This document shows positions 1-8,843 of a DNA stretch of 64,000 bases, piece by piece. The notes under the pieces are model-generated. The model did no database searches. It had not been told where the DNA came from and saw only the letters and a list, made by a program, of their open reading frames with translations. Origin of the DNA: Leifsonia sp. AG29 (GTDB taxonomy: Bacteria > Actinomycetota > Actinomycetes > Actinomycetales > Microbacteriaceae); contig NZ_VMSF01000001.1 of assembly GCF_009765225.1 (NCBI RefSeq), forward strand, positions 62,001-126,000, in the 5' to 3' direction. Made by a program: the position numbers and the translations under genes. Position 1 is the first letter of the stretch; every line of letters starts with the position of its first letter.

Positions 1-92
1 CGCTCGTGTCGATCATCCCCTTGGTCATCGCGTTCCTCTTCCTGCAGCGGTACTGGACGACCGGACTCGCGAGCGGGAGCGTGAAGGAATGA
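1..92 (+). CDS. Carbohydrate ABC transporter permease, C-terminal end (partial)
   Basis: Only the last 29 codons are inside the window. They read as a hydrophobic helix followed by FLQRYWTTGLASGSVKE and a stop, which is the typical C-terminus of MalG-type sugar permeases (compare FQRYLIGGLTSGGVK at the end of the complete permease at 7074). The stop overlaps the start of the beta-galactosidase gene by the ATGA arrangement, so the two are probably translationally coupled. An oligosaccharide importer feeding the glycosidase is the natural inference; the rest of the gene lies to the left. Confidence 0.75.
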   Translation, partial: LVSIIPLVIAFLFLQRYWTTGLASGSVKE

Positions 93-2107
93 GCGACGCG
101 GCGCGGGCGAAAGCCTTCGGCTACGGAGGCGATTACAACCCCGAGCAATGGGCGCCGGAGATCTGGCGCGAAGACGTCGAGCTGATGAAGCGGGCCGGGG
201 TGAACCTCGTGTCGGTCGGCATCTTCTCCTGGGCGCGGATCGAGCCTCGGGACGGCGAATTCGACTTCGCTTGGCTCGACGACGTCCTCGATCTCCTCCA
301 CCAGGGAGGGATCAGGGTCGATCTCGCCACGGCGACGGCGTCGCCTCCGCCGTGGCTGGCGCTGAAGCACCCGGAGTTGCTCCCCGTGACCGCGGATGGC
401 GTCACGCTCTCCTCCGGGAGCCGGCAGGCGTACTGCCCGAGTTCGCCGGTCTATCGGCACTATGCGGCCCGTCTGGTGCGGGCGATCGTCGATCGATATG
501 CGGAGCATCCAGCGCTGGCGCTCTGGCACGTCAACAACGAGTACGGCTGCCACGTCAGCCGCTGCTACTGCGACGCGTCGGCGACCGCCTTCCGGTCCTG
601 GCTCGAACAGAGGTACTCCACGATCGAGGCGCTCAACGACGCCTGGGGCACCGCCTTCTGGTCGCAGCACTACGCCGCATTCGACGAGATCCTGCCGCCG
701 CGCGCGGCACCGACCTTCAAGAACCCCACCCAGCTGCTCGACTTCGACCGGTTCAGCTCCGACGAGCTGCTCGCATGCTTCCGGGCGGAGAAGGAGATCA
801 TCCGCTCCCGGTCGACCGTGCCGATCACCACGAACTTCATGGGCTTCTTCAAGCCGGCCGACTACTGGGCGTGGGCTCGGGAGGTCGACATCGTGTCAGA
901 CGACTCCTACCCGGACCCTGCCGACCCGCTCTCGCCGGTGTATGGGGCCATGCAGCGCGACCTGATGCGGTCCCTCGGCGGCGGCAAGCCCTGGCTGCTG
1001 ATGGAGCAATCCCCCGGAGCGGTCAACTGGCGCGAGCGAAACGCAGCGAAGCGACCCGGGCAGATGCGGGCGTGGTCGTACCAGAGCATCGCCCGGGGCG
1101 CGGACGGCATCATGTTCTTCCAATGGCGCCAAGCCGTGGCCGGGGCCGAGAAGTTCCACGCCGGAATGGTTCCGCACAGCGGCACGGATACCCGGATCTT
1201 CCGTGAGGTCGAACAGCTCGGCTCTGAGCTGGCGGCGCTGTCCGAGCGCGAAGGACCCCTCGGCGCCGCCGTTCCGGCGTCGGTGGCGGTTGTCCTCGAC
1301 TGGGACTCGTGGTGGGCCATCGAACAGGAGGCGTCCCCGACGGCGATCGATTATCTCGCCGGCGTCTTCGCCTGGTACCGGGCGCTTTTCGCCGCGGGCG
1401 CCACGGTCGACTTCGTGCGGCCGACGGACGATCTCGCTCGTTACGCCGTCGTCGTCGTTCCGTCGCTGTTCGTCGCGGACGACGCGCAGCTGGCGGCTCT
1501 GGCGGGCTACGCGGCCGACGGAGGCACCCTGGTCGTCGGCTACCAGTCGGCCATCCTCGACAAGGATCTGCACGTGCGGACCGGAGGGTACCTGGGCGCG
1601 CTCCAGCAGACGCTCGGCATCCGGATCGAGGAGTTCGCGCCTCCCGCGGCACCCGACCTCGCAGCCCTCGGCGGCGGTGAGCCGCCGAGGCTGCGGGTCC
1701 GCGGCGATGCGATCGGCGGCACCGGGTCCGCGTCGCTGTGGGCCGAGTACGTCCGCGCGGATTCCGCTGAGGTGCGCGTGGTGTTCGACGGTGGCGTGCT
1801 CCACGGCTTCCCCGCGGTGACCCGTCGCCGTTCCGGCTCGGGTGAGGCGTGGTACGTCGCCACCCTTCTCGATGACGACGCGCTCCTCGTCCTCCTCGAC
1901 GGCATCATGACATCGGCGGGCGTCGAGCGGGGCCCCCGTGTGCCGGGGGTGGAGGTCGTCCGCCGCGGACGTCATCTCATCGCCATCAACCACACGGATG
2001 AACCGGTCGAGATCGACCTGCCGGGCGCCGACCTCCTCACCGGGGCGGGCGCGAGCGGTCGCACGCTGGAGGCGCAGGGTGTCGCGATCGTCGGAGGGCT
2101 CCCCTGA
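89..2107 (+). CDS. Beta-galactosidase, glycoside hydrolase family 42
   Basis: A 672-residue protein, the usual GH42 length. It opens with the family signature GYGGDYNPEQW (residues 11-21). The N-terminal TIM barrel carries WHVNNEYGCH with the predicted acid/base Glu151, and LLMEQSPG with the predicted nucleophile Glu306. The middle part is the trimerisation (GATase-like) domain and the last ~60 residues a small beta domain. There is no signal peptide, so it probably acts in the cytoplasm on imported galactosides. The Cys-rich stretch after Glu151 (CHVSRCYC) fits the zinc-binding cluster seen in some GH42 enzymes. It is coupled by ATGA to the ABC permease upstream, so importer and hydrolase likely form one operon that ends here. 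Confidence 0.92.
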   Translation: MSDAARAKAFGYGGDYNPEQWAPEIWREDVELMKRAGVNLVSVGIFSWARIEPRDGEFDFAWLDDVLDLLHQGGIRVDLATATASPPPWLALKHPELLPVTADGVTLSSGSRQAYCPSSPVYRHYAARLVRAIVDRYAEHPALALWHVNNEYGCHVSRCYCDASATAFRSWLEQRYSTIEALNDAWGTAFWSQHYAAFDEILPPRAAPTFKNPTQLLDFDRFSSDELLACFRAEKEIIRSRSTVPITTNFMGFFKPADYWAWAREVDIVSDDSYPDPADPLSPVYGAMQRDLMRSLGGGKPWLLMEQSPGAVNWRERNAAKRPGQMRAWSYQSIARGADGIMFFQWRQAVAGAEKFHAGMVPHSGTDTRIFREVEQLGSELAALSEREGPLGAAVPASVAVVLDWDSWWAIEQEASPTAIDYLAGVFAWYRALFAAGATVDFVRPTDDLARYAVVVVPSLFVADDAQLAALAGYAADGGTLVVGYQSAILDKDLHVRTGGYLGALQQTLGIRIEEFAPPAAPDLAALGGGEPPRLRVRGDAIGGTGSASLWAEYVRADSAEVRVVFDGGVLHGFPAVTRRRSGSGEAWYVATLLDDDALLVLLDGIMTSAGVERGPRVPGVEVVRRGRHLIAINHTDEPVEIDLPGADLLTGAGASGRTLEAQGVAIVGGLP

Positions 2108-2128
2108 CGACCGCGGCACACCCCGGCG

Positions 2129-3544
2129 TCAGCCCAGGCGGAAGGTGGCACGCGGTACGTCATCGACGAGCCGGCGCGCGATGCGGAATGCGTCCTCCTC
2201 GGAGACCTGATGGGTGAGCACCAGCGAGGCGAGATACGACGAGTCCACACGCCGCGACATGTCGTGGCGGGCCGGAATGGAGCAGAACGCGCGCGTGTCG
2301 TCGATGAATCCGCTCGTCTTGGTGAACCCGGCGCTGTCTGTGATGGCTTGGCGGTAGCGGAGTATCGCCGCAGGCGTGTCGAGGAACCACCACGGGGCGC
2401 CGGCGTAGACCGAGGGGTAGAAGCCCGCCAGCGGCGCGATCTCGCGAGAGAAGGTCGACTCGTCGACGGTGAAGAGCACGAGACGGAAGGTCGGATTCGT
2501 GCCGAAGTCGCGCAGGATCGGCGCGAGCGGGGCGGTGAATGCGCCCACGGCCGGGAGATCGTGTCCGGTGTCGGGGCCGTACGCCTCGAACGTCGGCCGG
2601 TGATGGTTGCGGTGGACGCCGGGATGGAGTTGCATCACCAGTCCGTCGTCGGCGGACATCTCCGCCAGCCGGTAGAGCATGTTGCGGCGGTAGGCCACGG
2701 CCTCCCCGGACGTCATCGACCCGTCGAGCGCGGCACGATGAATGCGCGAGGCCTCCGCCGGCTCGAGGGGTTCGCAGCCGGCGTCGAGGACGCCCGTGTC
2801 GGTGGCCGTCGCTCCCGCCGCGGCGAACGCCGCTCGGCGCGCGCGCAGCGCCTCCAGCAGACCGGCATACGTGGAGGTGTCGACATCGGCTCGCTCGGCG
2901 AGCGCGCGGAGCCGGACCGGCCAGTCCTGCTCCTCCGGGTGCATGTAGCGGTCGGCGCGGAACGTGGGGACGACGCGCCCCGTGAAGGTCGGATCGGACG
3001 CGAGGCGAGCGTGCGCCTCGAGGTCGTCGGCCGGGTCGTCGGTGGTGGCGAGCACCGCGATGCGGAACCGATCGAACAGCGCCCGCGGGCGGAACTCCGG
3101 CGAAGCAAGCGTCGCAGAGAGCTGGTCGTAGAGGTCGTCGGCGTTCGCGGGCGACGGCTGCTCGGTGAGGCCGAACACCTCGCTGAACTCCGACTCGAAC
3201 CAGAACCGCACCGGCGTGCCGAGGAAGAGATCCCAGTGCTCGCAGAGCGTCCTCCAGACCGTGCGTCCGGGCACCTCGGAGGGCACGCCGTCGCGGGCCA
3301 GTCCGAGATCGCTGAGAGGGACTCCGACCGCGTGCAGCATCCGTGTGACGTAGTGATCCGGTGTGATCAGGAGGGCGGACGGGTCGGGGAACGGCTCGTC
3401 GTCGGCCAGCACGGACGCCGGCACGTGTCCGTGGGGGGAGACGATCGGGAGGTCTGCGACGGCTGCGTGGAGCCGACGCGCCAGCGCGCGTTCTGCGGGG
3501 TCTGCGGGGAAGAGTCGATCCGGGTGCGGGGCGAGCGCGGTCAT
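2129..3544 (-). CDS. uxaC: Glucuronate isomerase (uronate isomerase)
   Basis: A 471-residue uronate isomerase, full length for the family. It interconverts D-glucuronate and D-fructuronate (or galacturonate and tagaturonate), the first step of the Ashwell hexuronate pathway. The metal-binding motif SPHGH lies near the N-terminus and an MQLHPGVHRNHH segment is in the second half. The ATG at 3544 overlaps the lacI stop by ATGA, so the regulator and the isomerase are co-transcribed. The open frame continues far upstream, but that stretch is antisense to lacI and the ABC operon start and is not coding. The partner enzymes fructuronate reductase and mannonate dehydratase are on the opposite strand at 10848-13411. 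Confidence 0.93.
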   Translation of the reverse strand: MTALAPHPDRLFPADPAERALARRLHAAVADLPIVSPHGHVPASVLADDEPFPDPSALLITPDHYVTRMLHAVGVPLSDLGLARDGVPSEVPGRTVWRTLCEHWDLFLGTPVRFWFESEFSEVFGLTEQPSPANADDLYDQLSATLASPEFRPRALFDRFRIAVLATTDDPADDLEAHARLASDPTFTGRVVPTFRADRYMHPEEQDWPVRLRALAERADVDTSTYAGLLEALRARRAAFAAAGATATDTGVLDAGCEPLEPAEASRIHRAALDGSMTSGEAVAYRRNMLYRLAEMSADDGLVMQLHPGVHRNHHRPTFEAYGPDTGHDLPAVGAFTAPLAPILRDFGTNPTFRLVLFTVDESTFSREIAPLAGFYPSVYAGAPWWFLDTPAAILRYRQAITDSAGFTKTSGFIDDTRAFCSIPARHDMSRRVDSSYLASLVLTHQVSEEDAFRIARRLVDDVPRATFRLG

Positions 3545-4581
3545 GCGCGTCCTTTCGTTGGTGCCGGCCCGGTGGAGGCGCGAACAGTGAGATGAGTGGG
3601 CAAGGTCGCCTCCTGACGGGTGGCCGGCGCCGGCGTGTCCTGGAGGCGTCCGAGGAGCATGGCGACGGCCGTTCGGCCGGCCTGTTCGATCGGGGCGGTG
3701 AGCGTCGTCAGCGGCGGGTTGCAGAAGTCGGCGCCGAAGATGTCGTCGCACCCGACCAGGGAGACGTCGCCTGGGACGTCCACCCCGCGCTCCCGGAACC
3801 GGGGGAGCATGCCGATCGCGAGGAGATCGTTGAATGCCAGGCACGCGGTGGCCCCGCTGTGCAGCACGGCATCGGCAGCGGCAGGGCCCGCGTAGAGCCG
3901 CGGCGCGAACGGGCCGATCCGGCGCGCTCTGACTCCGTACAGCTCGGCGGCCCGGACCATGGCGCGCCAGCGGCGTTCGCCCGACCAGGAGCTCTCGGGT
4001 CCAGCCGCGTACACGAGGTCCGAATGGCCGAGCGAGACCAGGTGGCCGACGGCTTGCTCGACCCCGTTGGGGGTGTCGATGAACACGCTGGGGACGCCGC
4101 GAGTCTGCCGGTTGACGGCGACCAGGGGCATCTCCGAGGCGATCGTCGTCAGCCGCCGGTCCGTCAGCCGCGAGGCGGCGAGGATCGCCCCGTCGAAGGA
4201 GGGACGGAGCATCCGGAGCATGCCGTCCTCCAGCTCTTCGGACTCTTCCGTGTCGACGAGGATCTGAGTGTATCCGGCTGCTTTGAGCTGATGCTGCGTA
4301 CCCCGGATGATGCCGAAGTAGTAGGGGTTGGTCACGTCCATGACGAGCACCGCGACGGCACGAGTCCGGCCGCTGGTCAGCGCCCGAGCTTGAGAGTTCG
4401 GGATGTAGTTGAGTTCCCGTGCGGCCCGCTGGATCCGCTCCCTCGTCGCGGCGTTGACGCGACCGGGATTGGACAGGGCGCGCGAGACGGTCGATGTCGC
4501 GACGCCGCAGGCAGCGGCGACGTCCGCCAGTGTTGCGGGCCTCTCCGGGGCCGCACCCGCCGACGGTGGCTGGTAACTCAT
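3541..4581 (-). CDS. LacI-family transcriptional regulator
   Basis: A 346-residue regulator. Residues about 17-37 form the LacI helix-turn-helix (TLADVAAACGVATSTVSRALS) followed by the hinge helix (NYIPNSQARALTSGRT). The remainder is a periplasmic-binding-protein-like effector domain ending in VGCDDIFGADFCNPPLTTL, as usual for LacI/GalR members. It is divergent from the ABC importer operon and co-transcribed with uxaC. The 146-bp gap to 4728 holds a LacI-type half-symmetric palindrome at 4614-4625. It therefore probably represses both the uxaC and the importer/uronate operon until a pathway sugar acid binds; the effector is inferred, not visible. Confidence 0.92.
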   Translation of the reverse strand: MSYQPPSAGAAPERPATLADVAAACGVATSTVSRALSNPGRVNAATRERIQRAARELNYIPNSQARALTSGRTRAVAVLVMDVTNPYYFGIIRGTQHQLKAAGYTQILVDTEESEELEDGMLRMLRPSFDGAILAASRLTDRRLTTIASEMPLVAVNRQTRGVPSVFIDTPNGVEQAVGHLVSLGHSDLVYAAGPESSWSGERRWRAMVRAAELYGVRARRIGPFAPRLYAGPAAADAVLHSGATACLAFNDLLAIGMLPRFRERGVDVPGDVSLVGCDDIFGADFCNPPLTTLTAPIEQAGRTAVAMLLGRLQDTPAPATRQEATLPTHLTVRASTGPAPTKGRA

Positions 4582-4613
4582 ATCCGTATCCCATCACGAA
4601 ATGGCAAACTTTG

Positions 4614-4625
4614 GCAATCGCTTGC
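4614..4625. promoter_or_regulatory. Putative LacI-family operator
   Basis: GCAATCGCTTGC has perfect GCAA/TTGC arms around a central CG, matching the AANCGNTT core of LacI-family operators. It lies in the divergent gap between the lacI-uxaC pair and the ABC operon, and overlaps the proposed -35 box of the rightward promoter. Confidence 0.7.
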
Positions 4626-4651
4626 GTTAAATTTGTCGCACTCTCTACAGT
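4622..4651 (+). promoter_or_regulatory. Possible sigma-70-type promoter of the uronate ABC operon
   Basis: A TTGCGT box (4622-4627) is separated by 18 bp from TACAGT (4646-4651), about 75 bp before the start of the solute-binding protein gene. The overlap of the -35 box with the palindrome at 4614-4625 would let the LacI protein repress directly. The boxes are only moderate matches to the consensus. Confidence 0.4.
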
Positions 4652-4727
4652 CAGCTCAAGCCCCCCGGGACAGAGCCGGCTTTCCGGGCCCCCATATCGA
4701 TCACCATCCTCAAGGGAGAGACATACG

Positions 4728-6083
4728 ATGAGATCTCGTTTCACGCTGGCAGCGTCGGCGGGAGTCGCCGCCCTGGCGCTGCTGCTCGCGGGATGTTCCG
4801 CGAGCACGAGCCAGCCCACCAGCAGTGCCAAGCTCGACGGACGGGGCAAGACCCTCGATGTCATGGTCAACGCCAACGGCAATTTCCCCACCCAGCAGCA
4901 GCAGTGGTTCGCGGATGTGTCGGATCAGTTCCAGAAGGAGACCGGCGCCACGGTCAAGTTCGAGACGTTCGCCACGGCGAACGACGAGCTGACCAAGATC
5001 CAGACGTCCGTCCTCAGCGGACAGGGTCCGGACATCTACAGCCTGGGAACCACCTTCACCCCGACCGCCTACTCGACCGGCGCCTTCGTCAAGCTCACCG
5101 ACGCCGAATGGGCCAAGGTGGGCGGCCGCGACCGCTTCGTGCCTGCCACGCTCGGAATCTCGGGCCCCGACGCCAAGGACCAGGTCGGGATCCCGTTCGC
5201 GAGCCGGCCGTTCGTGATGGCCTACAACAAAGACCTCCTCGCTGCGGCGGGCATCGACAAGCCTGCCACCACGTGGGACGGGCTGGCCGAGCAGGCCAAG
5301 AAGCTCACCTCGGGGGACGTGCACGGCATGGCGATCGCCTATGCCGATACGTTCGATCCGTGGAAGTTCGTCTGGGCGATGTCGATGCAGCAGGGCAACA
5401 CGATCCTCGACCCCAAGACGAAGAAGGCCACGATCGACGACCCCGCGGTGAAGAAGGCGTACGAGACCTACTTCGGCTGGCTGACCGATGACAAGATCGT
5501 GGACCCGGCTTCCGTCGGCTGGAAGAACGCGCAGGCGGTCGCCGCCTTCGCCGCCGGCAAGGCCGCATTCCTGCCGATGGTCTCCTCATCGTCCCGCGTG
5601 ACGCTGGACAAGTCTGCGGTCGCGGGCAAGTACGCCTACGCCGTGATGCCCACGGTTCCTCCCGGGTCGACCTCGCTCCCGGCCGGAGGCAAGGGCGCCG
5701 CGACGATCATCTCGGGTGACAACATGGTGGTCGCCAAGTACTCGAAGAACCAGGATCTCGCGTTCGCCCTGATCAAGATGCTGACGAGCGCCGAGAACCA
5801 GGAGCAGTACACGAAGATCTTCGGGGATCTCCCGACGAACGCGACCGCCGCGAAGCAGGTCGAGGACGGCAACGAGCTGATCGCTCCCATCCTCGAGGCC
5901 GGCAAGAAGGCGTACAGCACTCCGTTCAGCGGCGCCTGGGGTGACACGCAGCTGGCCCTCGTCAACGTGGTGGTCCAGTCGATCCCGGGCCTGTCGAGCG
6001 GCAAGGTCTCCTCGGCCGACCTCGACGCAAAACTCAAGGCTGCGCAGGACACCGCGCAGAGCGCGCTGAGCAAGTCGAAGTGA
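4728..6083 (+). CDS. ABC transporter sugar-binding lipoprotein
   Basis: A 451-residue extracellular solute-binding protein of the type-1 sugar family. The signal peptide ends in a lipobox LLAGC with Cys23 as the lipidation site, so the mature protein is anchored outside the membrane. The mature part has the family pattern of an alternating alpha/beta two-lobe protein (for example KDQVGIPFASRPFVMAYNKDLL). The ATG at 4728 follows an AAGGGAGAG ribosome-binding site by 7 bp; longer upstream reading into the lacI promoter is not credible. It heads the nine-gene operon. With the enzymes downstream a uronate or uronate-containing sugar is the likely ligand (inference). Confidence 0.92.
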   Translation: MRSRFTLAASAGVAALALLLAGCSASTSQPTSSAKLDGRGKTLDVMVNANGNFPTQQQQWFADVSDQFQKETGATVKFETFATANDELTKIQTSVLSGQGPDIYSLGTTFTPTAYSTGAFVKLTDAEWAKVGGRDRFVPATLGISGPDAKDQVGIPFASRPFVMAYNKDLLAAAGIDKPATTWDGLAEQAKKLTSGDVHGMAIAYADTFDPWKFVWAMSMQQGNTILDPKTKKATIDDPAVKKAYETYFGWLTDDKIVDPASVGWKNAQAVAAFAAGKAAFLPMVSSSSRVTLDKSAVAGKYAYAVMPTVPPGSTSLPAGGKGAATIISGDNMVVAKYSKNQDLAFALIKMLTSAENQEQYTKIFGDLPTNATAAKQVEDGNELIAPILEAGKKAYSTPFSGAWGDTQLALVNVVVQSIPGLSSGKVSSADLDAKLKAAQDTAQSALSKSK

Positions 6084-6096
6084 TCCGAGGCGCTCG

Positions 6097-7077
6097 ATGT
6101 CGAACTCCACTCTGACCACGTCTTCGGACCAGGTCGTGACGGGCGCGCCGCCCGCGGGGAACACCCCCGCGGGCGGCCGCCCGGCCCGTCGGCGCAGAGG
6201 CGAGCGGAACCGCCCGCTCTGGATGCTGCTCCCCGGCGGCATCCTCATGCTCATCGTCATCGCGGTGCCCCTGTGCGTCGCCGTGATCATGACGACGCTC
6301 GATCTGGACCAGTACACCCTCCAGAGCTGGCTCCAGGCGCCCTTCATCGGTCTCGGGAACTACATCGAGGCGGTCACGGCATCGCCCCTTCTGCGGTCGA
6401 TCGGAATCAGCGTCTCGTTCGCGGTGATCGCGGCACTGGTGACCATGCCGATCGGGGTGGCCGCCGCGCTCGCGACTCAGAACCGCTTCCGCGGCCGTGC
6501 TCTTGTCCGCTCCCTGTTCCTCATCCCGTACGTGGTGCCGGGATTCGTGGTCGGCACCCTCTGGCGGACCATGCTCCAACCCGGAGGCGTCGTCGACACG
6601 ACGCTGGGTTCCATCGGCATCCACCCCGGGCTCTGGCTCAACGGGCCCCTGAGCTACTGGGCACTCATCATCGTCCAGATCTGGGCATCGTGGCCCTTCT
6701 TCTACCTGCTGGTGCTGGCCGGGCTCCAATCGGTCGACCATGAGGTGCACGAGGCGGCCGCCCTGGATGGCGCCACCTGGTGGATCAAACTGCGGGACAT
6801 CGTGCTCCCGTACCTGCGCGGACCGATCTTCCTCGCGCTGATCATCGCCTTCCTCCACAACATCAATGCCTTCACGCTGCCGTTCGTGCTGTTCGGCGTT
6901 CCCGCACCGCAGGATGTCGACGTTCTGCCCGTGCTCACCTACGTGACCAGCTTCCAGAGCTTCCGTTTCGGCCTGAGCGCCGCGATGGCCGTCTGCTCGC
7001 TCGTGCTGATCGCCGTCCCCCTGTACGTCTACCTTCGAGCCGTGAAGCTCGACTCCGGAGAGGAGGAGCAGCGATGA
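6097..7077 (+). CDS. Sugar ABC transporter permease (MalF type)
   Basis: A 326-residue integral membrane protein with a cytoplasmic Arg-rich N-terminus (PARRRRGERNR) and about six transmembrane helices. The EAA-loop signature VHEAAALDGATWWIKLRDIVLP, which docks to the ATPase, is present in the C-terminal half. It follows the binding protein by 13 bp and overlaps the next permease by ATGA. No ATP-binding subunit is encoded in this operon, so a shared MsmK/MalK-like ATPase elsewhere in the genome is expected, as is common for actinobacterial sugar importers. Confidence 0.92.
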   Translation: MSNSTLTTSSDQVVTGAPPAGNTPAGGRPARRRRGERNRPLWMLLPGGILMLIVIAVPLCVAVIMTTLDLDQYTLQSWLQAPFIGLGNYIEAVTASPLLRSIGISVSFAVIAALVTMPIGVAAALATQNRFRGRALVRSLFLIPYVVPGFVVGTLWRTMLQPGGVVDTTLGSIGIHPGLWLNGPLSYWALIIVQIWASWPFFYLLVLAGLQSVDHEVHEAAALDGATWWIKLRDIVLPYLRGPIFLALIIAFLHNINAFTLPFVLFGVPAPQDVDVLPVLTYVTSFQSFRFGLSAAMAVCSLVLIAVPLYVYLRAVKLDSGEEEQR

Positions 7078-7991
7078 CCGAGACGCGTGCGATGCTTGCC
7101 GTCTCCGCGCCGAAGCCGGCGCGCCGGCGCGGCCCTGCGTCCGACGTCACCAGGCTCCTGCCGCGCCCCCTGCTCGTGGCGGTCATCGCAGTCCTGCTGA
7201 CCGTGGTGCTCGGACCCGTCCTCTACATGGTGTTCTCCTCGGTGAACTCGGATGTCTCCGTCGCCTCGGGGGCGTTCTTCCCCACGGAGCTCCACTTGGA
7301 CAACTACCTCAAGGTGTGGAGCACCGTCGATCTCGGCACCGGCCTGATGAACAGCGTCATCATCTGCAGCGGCGTCGCAGTCGTCTGCGCGTTCCTGGCG
7401 GTGGCCACGGCCTACGTCCTGGTGCGCTACGAGTTCCGGGGCCGGCTCACGTTCCTTCGCGGGCTCCTCGGGCTCCAGTCGATCCCGGGCACTCTCATGC
7501 TCCTGCCCGTCTTCGTGCTGTTCTCCTCGATCGCCACGGCCTTGGGCGTGCAGATCATCGGGACGCGCACGGCGGTCTTCATCACCTACCTCACGTTCGC
7601 TCTGCCGTTCTCGACCTGGGTGATGGTGACCTACCTCCGCGGGCTGCCGAAGGCGCTCGAGGAGGCTGCCCGCATCGACGGCGCGTCATCGTGGCGCATC
7701 CTCACCCAGATCGTGATCCCGCTCAGCTGGCCCGGGATCGTCGTCTCCGGCATCTTCGCCTTCCTGCTCGGCTGGAACGACGTGCTCTTCGCCTCGGTCC
7801 TCACCAATCCCGAGACGCGCACGGCGGCGGTCGCACTGCAGGTGTTCGCCGCCTCCCAGGAAGGCGGGGCCGTTCCCATCTACGGGCAGATGATGGCCGC
7901 ATCGCTCATATGCGCCGTGCCGGTCGTCGTGCTGTACCTCGTATTCCAGCGCTACCTGATCGGTGGCCTCACCAGTGGAGGAGTGAAGTAA
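7074..7991 (+). CDS. Sugar ABC transporter permease (MalG type)
   Basis: A 305-residue membrane protein with six predicted helices and the EAA-loop signature LEEAARIDGASSWRILTQIVIP. It ends in FQRYLIGGLTSGGVK, the usual MalG-type C-terminus. The ATG at 7074 overlaps the stop of the preceding permease by four bases, so the heterodimeric channel is made in equal amounts. The N-terminal ~30 residues (Ala/Pro/Arg-rich) are cytoplasmic. Confidence 0.92.
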   Translation: MTETRAMLAVSAPKPARRRGPASDVTRLLPRPLLVAVIAVLLTVVLGPVLYMVFSSVNSDVSVASGAFFPTELHLDNYLKVWSTVDLGTGLMNSVIICSGVAVVCAFLAVATAYVLVRYEFRGRLTFLRGLLGLQSIPGTLMLLPVFVLFSSIATALGVQIIGTRTAVFITYLTFALPFSTWVMVTYLRGLPKALEEAARIDGASSWRILTQIVIPLSWPGIVVSGIFAFLLGWNDVLFASVLTNPETRTAAVALQVFAASQEGGAVPIYGQMMAASLICAVPVVVLYLVFQRYLIGGLTSGGVK

Positions 7992-8843
7992 GTGAGTGAC
8001 GTTTCCGGGGTGTCCTGGCAGCTGTCCGGATTCGGCGACGAGATCGACCCGGACCCGGCTGTTCAGGTAGCCGTTCTGCAGGCGCTGGGCGCGAACCACA
8101 TCGAGGTCCGGAGCGCCTGGGGCGTCAACGTGGTCGATCTCGACAACGCACAGCTCGACCGGCTCGCCGGCGTCTTGGCCGAGCGCGGCATGCGCGTCTC
8201 CGCCATCGCATCGCCGATCGGGAAGGTCGACGTGTCGCTGCCGGTGGAGCACGAGATCGAGCGGCTGGGCCGTGCGATCGAGGCCGCGAAGCGGCTCGAC
8301 TCGCGCTACATCCGCGTGTTCTCGTTCTACCGGGGCGCCGGGGTTCCCGTCGAGAGCATTCGCGAAGCCGTCATCACTCGGATGCTTGCGCTCGCTGAAT
8401 CCGCGGACGCCGCCGGAGTCGTGCTGCTGCATGAGAACGAGAAGGACATCTACGGCGACACGCCCGAGCGATGCCTCGACATCGTCGAGTCTGTCGGTTC
8501 GAGCGCACTGCGGCTCGCCTGGGACAGCGCGAACTTCGTTCAAGTGGGCGTGGGCCGCCCGTTCGATGACGGCTATGAGCTGCTCCGCCCGCACCTCGAA
8601 TACCTCCAGGTGAAGGACGCCCTCTCGGCAACCTCTGAGGTCGTCCCCGCCGGGGAGGGCGACGGGGAGGTGCTCAAGACGATCACCGCTCTGCGGGACG
8701 ACGGCTACGTCGGCTTCGCCTCGCTCGAGCCGCACCTCACCGACGTGAACGCCCTCGGGGGATTCTCCGGGCCCGCCGCCTTCGGCGTCGCCGCCCGTGC
8801 TTTCCGTCGCCTCACAGACCAGATCGGAGTCACCCTCGCATGA
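7992..8843 (+). CDS. Sugar phosphate isomerase/epimerase family protein (TIM barrel)
   Basis: A 283-residue member of the AP-endonuclease-2-like (xylose isomerase-like) TIM-barrel family. Candidate metal ligands sit at strand ends: the Glu of LLHENEK, the Asp of LAWDSANF, the Asp of YLQVKDAL and the Glu of ASLEPH. The start is a GTG one base after the permease stop. These proteins epimerise or isomerise sugars, keto-sugars or keto-inositols, and the substrate cannot be read from sequence. Grouping with a Gfo/Idh oxidoreductase and a second barrel protein suggests an oxidation-isomerisation route for an unusual sugar or glycoside delivered by the importer. Confidence 0.8.
   Translation: MSDVSGVSWQLSGFGDEIDPDPAVQVAVLQALGANHIEVRSAWGVNVVDLDNAQLDRLAGVLAERGMRVSAIASPIGKVDVSLPVEHEIERLGRAIEAAKRLDSRYIRVFSFYRGAGVPVESIREAVITRMLALAESADAAGVVLLHENEKDIYGDTPERCLDIVESVGSSALRLAWDSANFVQVGVGRPFDDGYELLRPHLEYLQVKDALSATSEVVPAGEGDGEVLKTITALRDDGYVGFASLEPHLTDVNALGGFSGPAAFGVAARAFRRLTDQIGVTLA

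Noticed and set aside
2129-4891. A single long minus-strand protein of about 920 residues
   Set aside because: Only the last 471 codons are uronate isomerase. The upstream part is in the wrong frame across lacI and the promoter, and its translation is low-complexity Arg/Gly-rich sequence.
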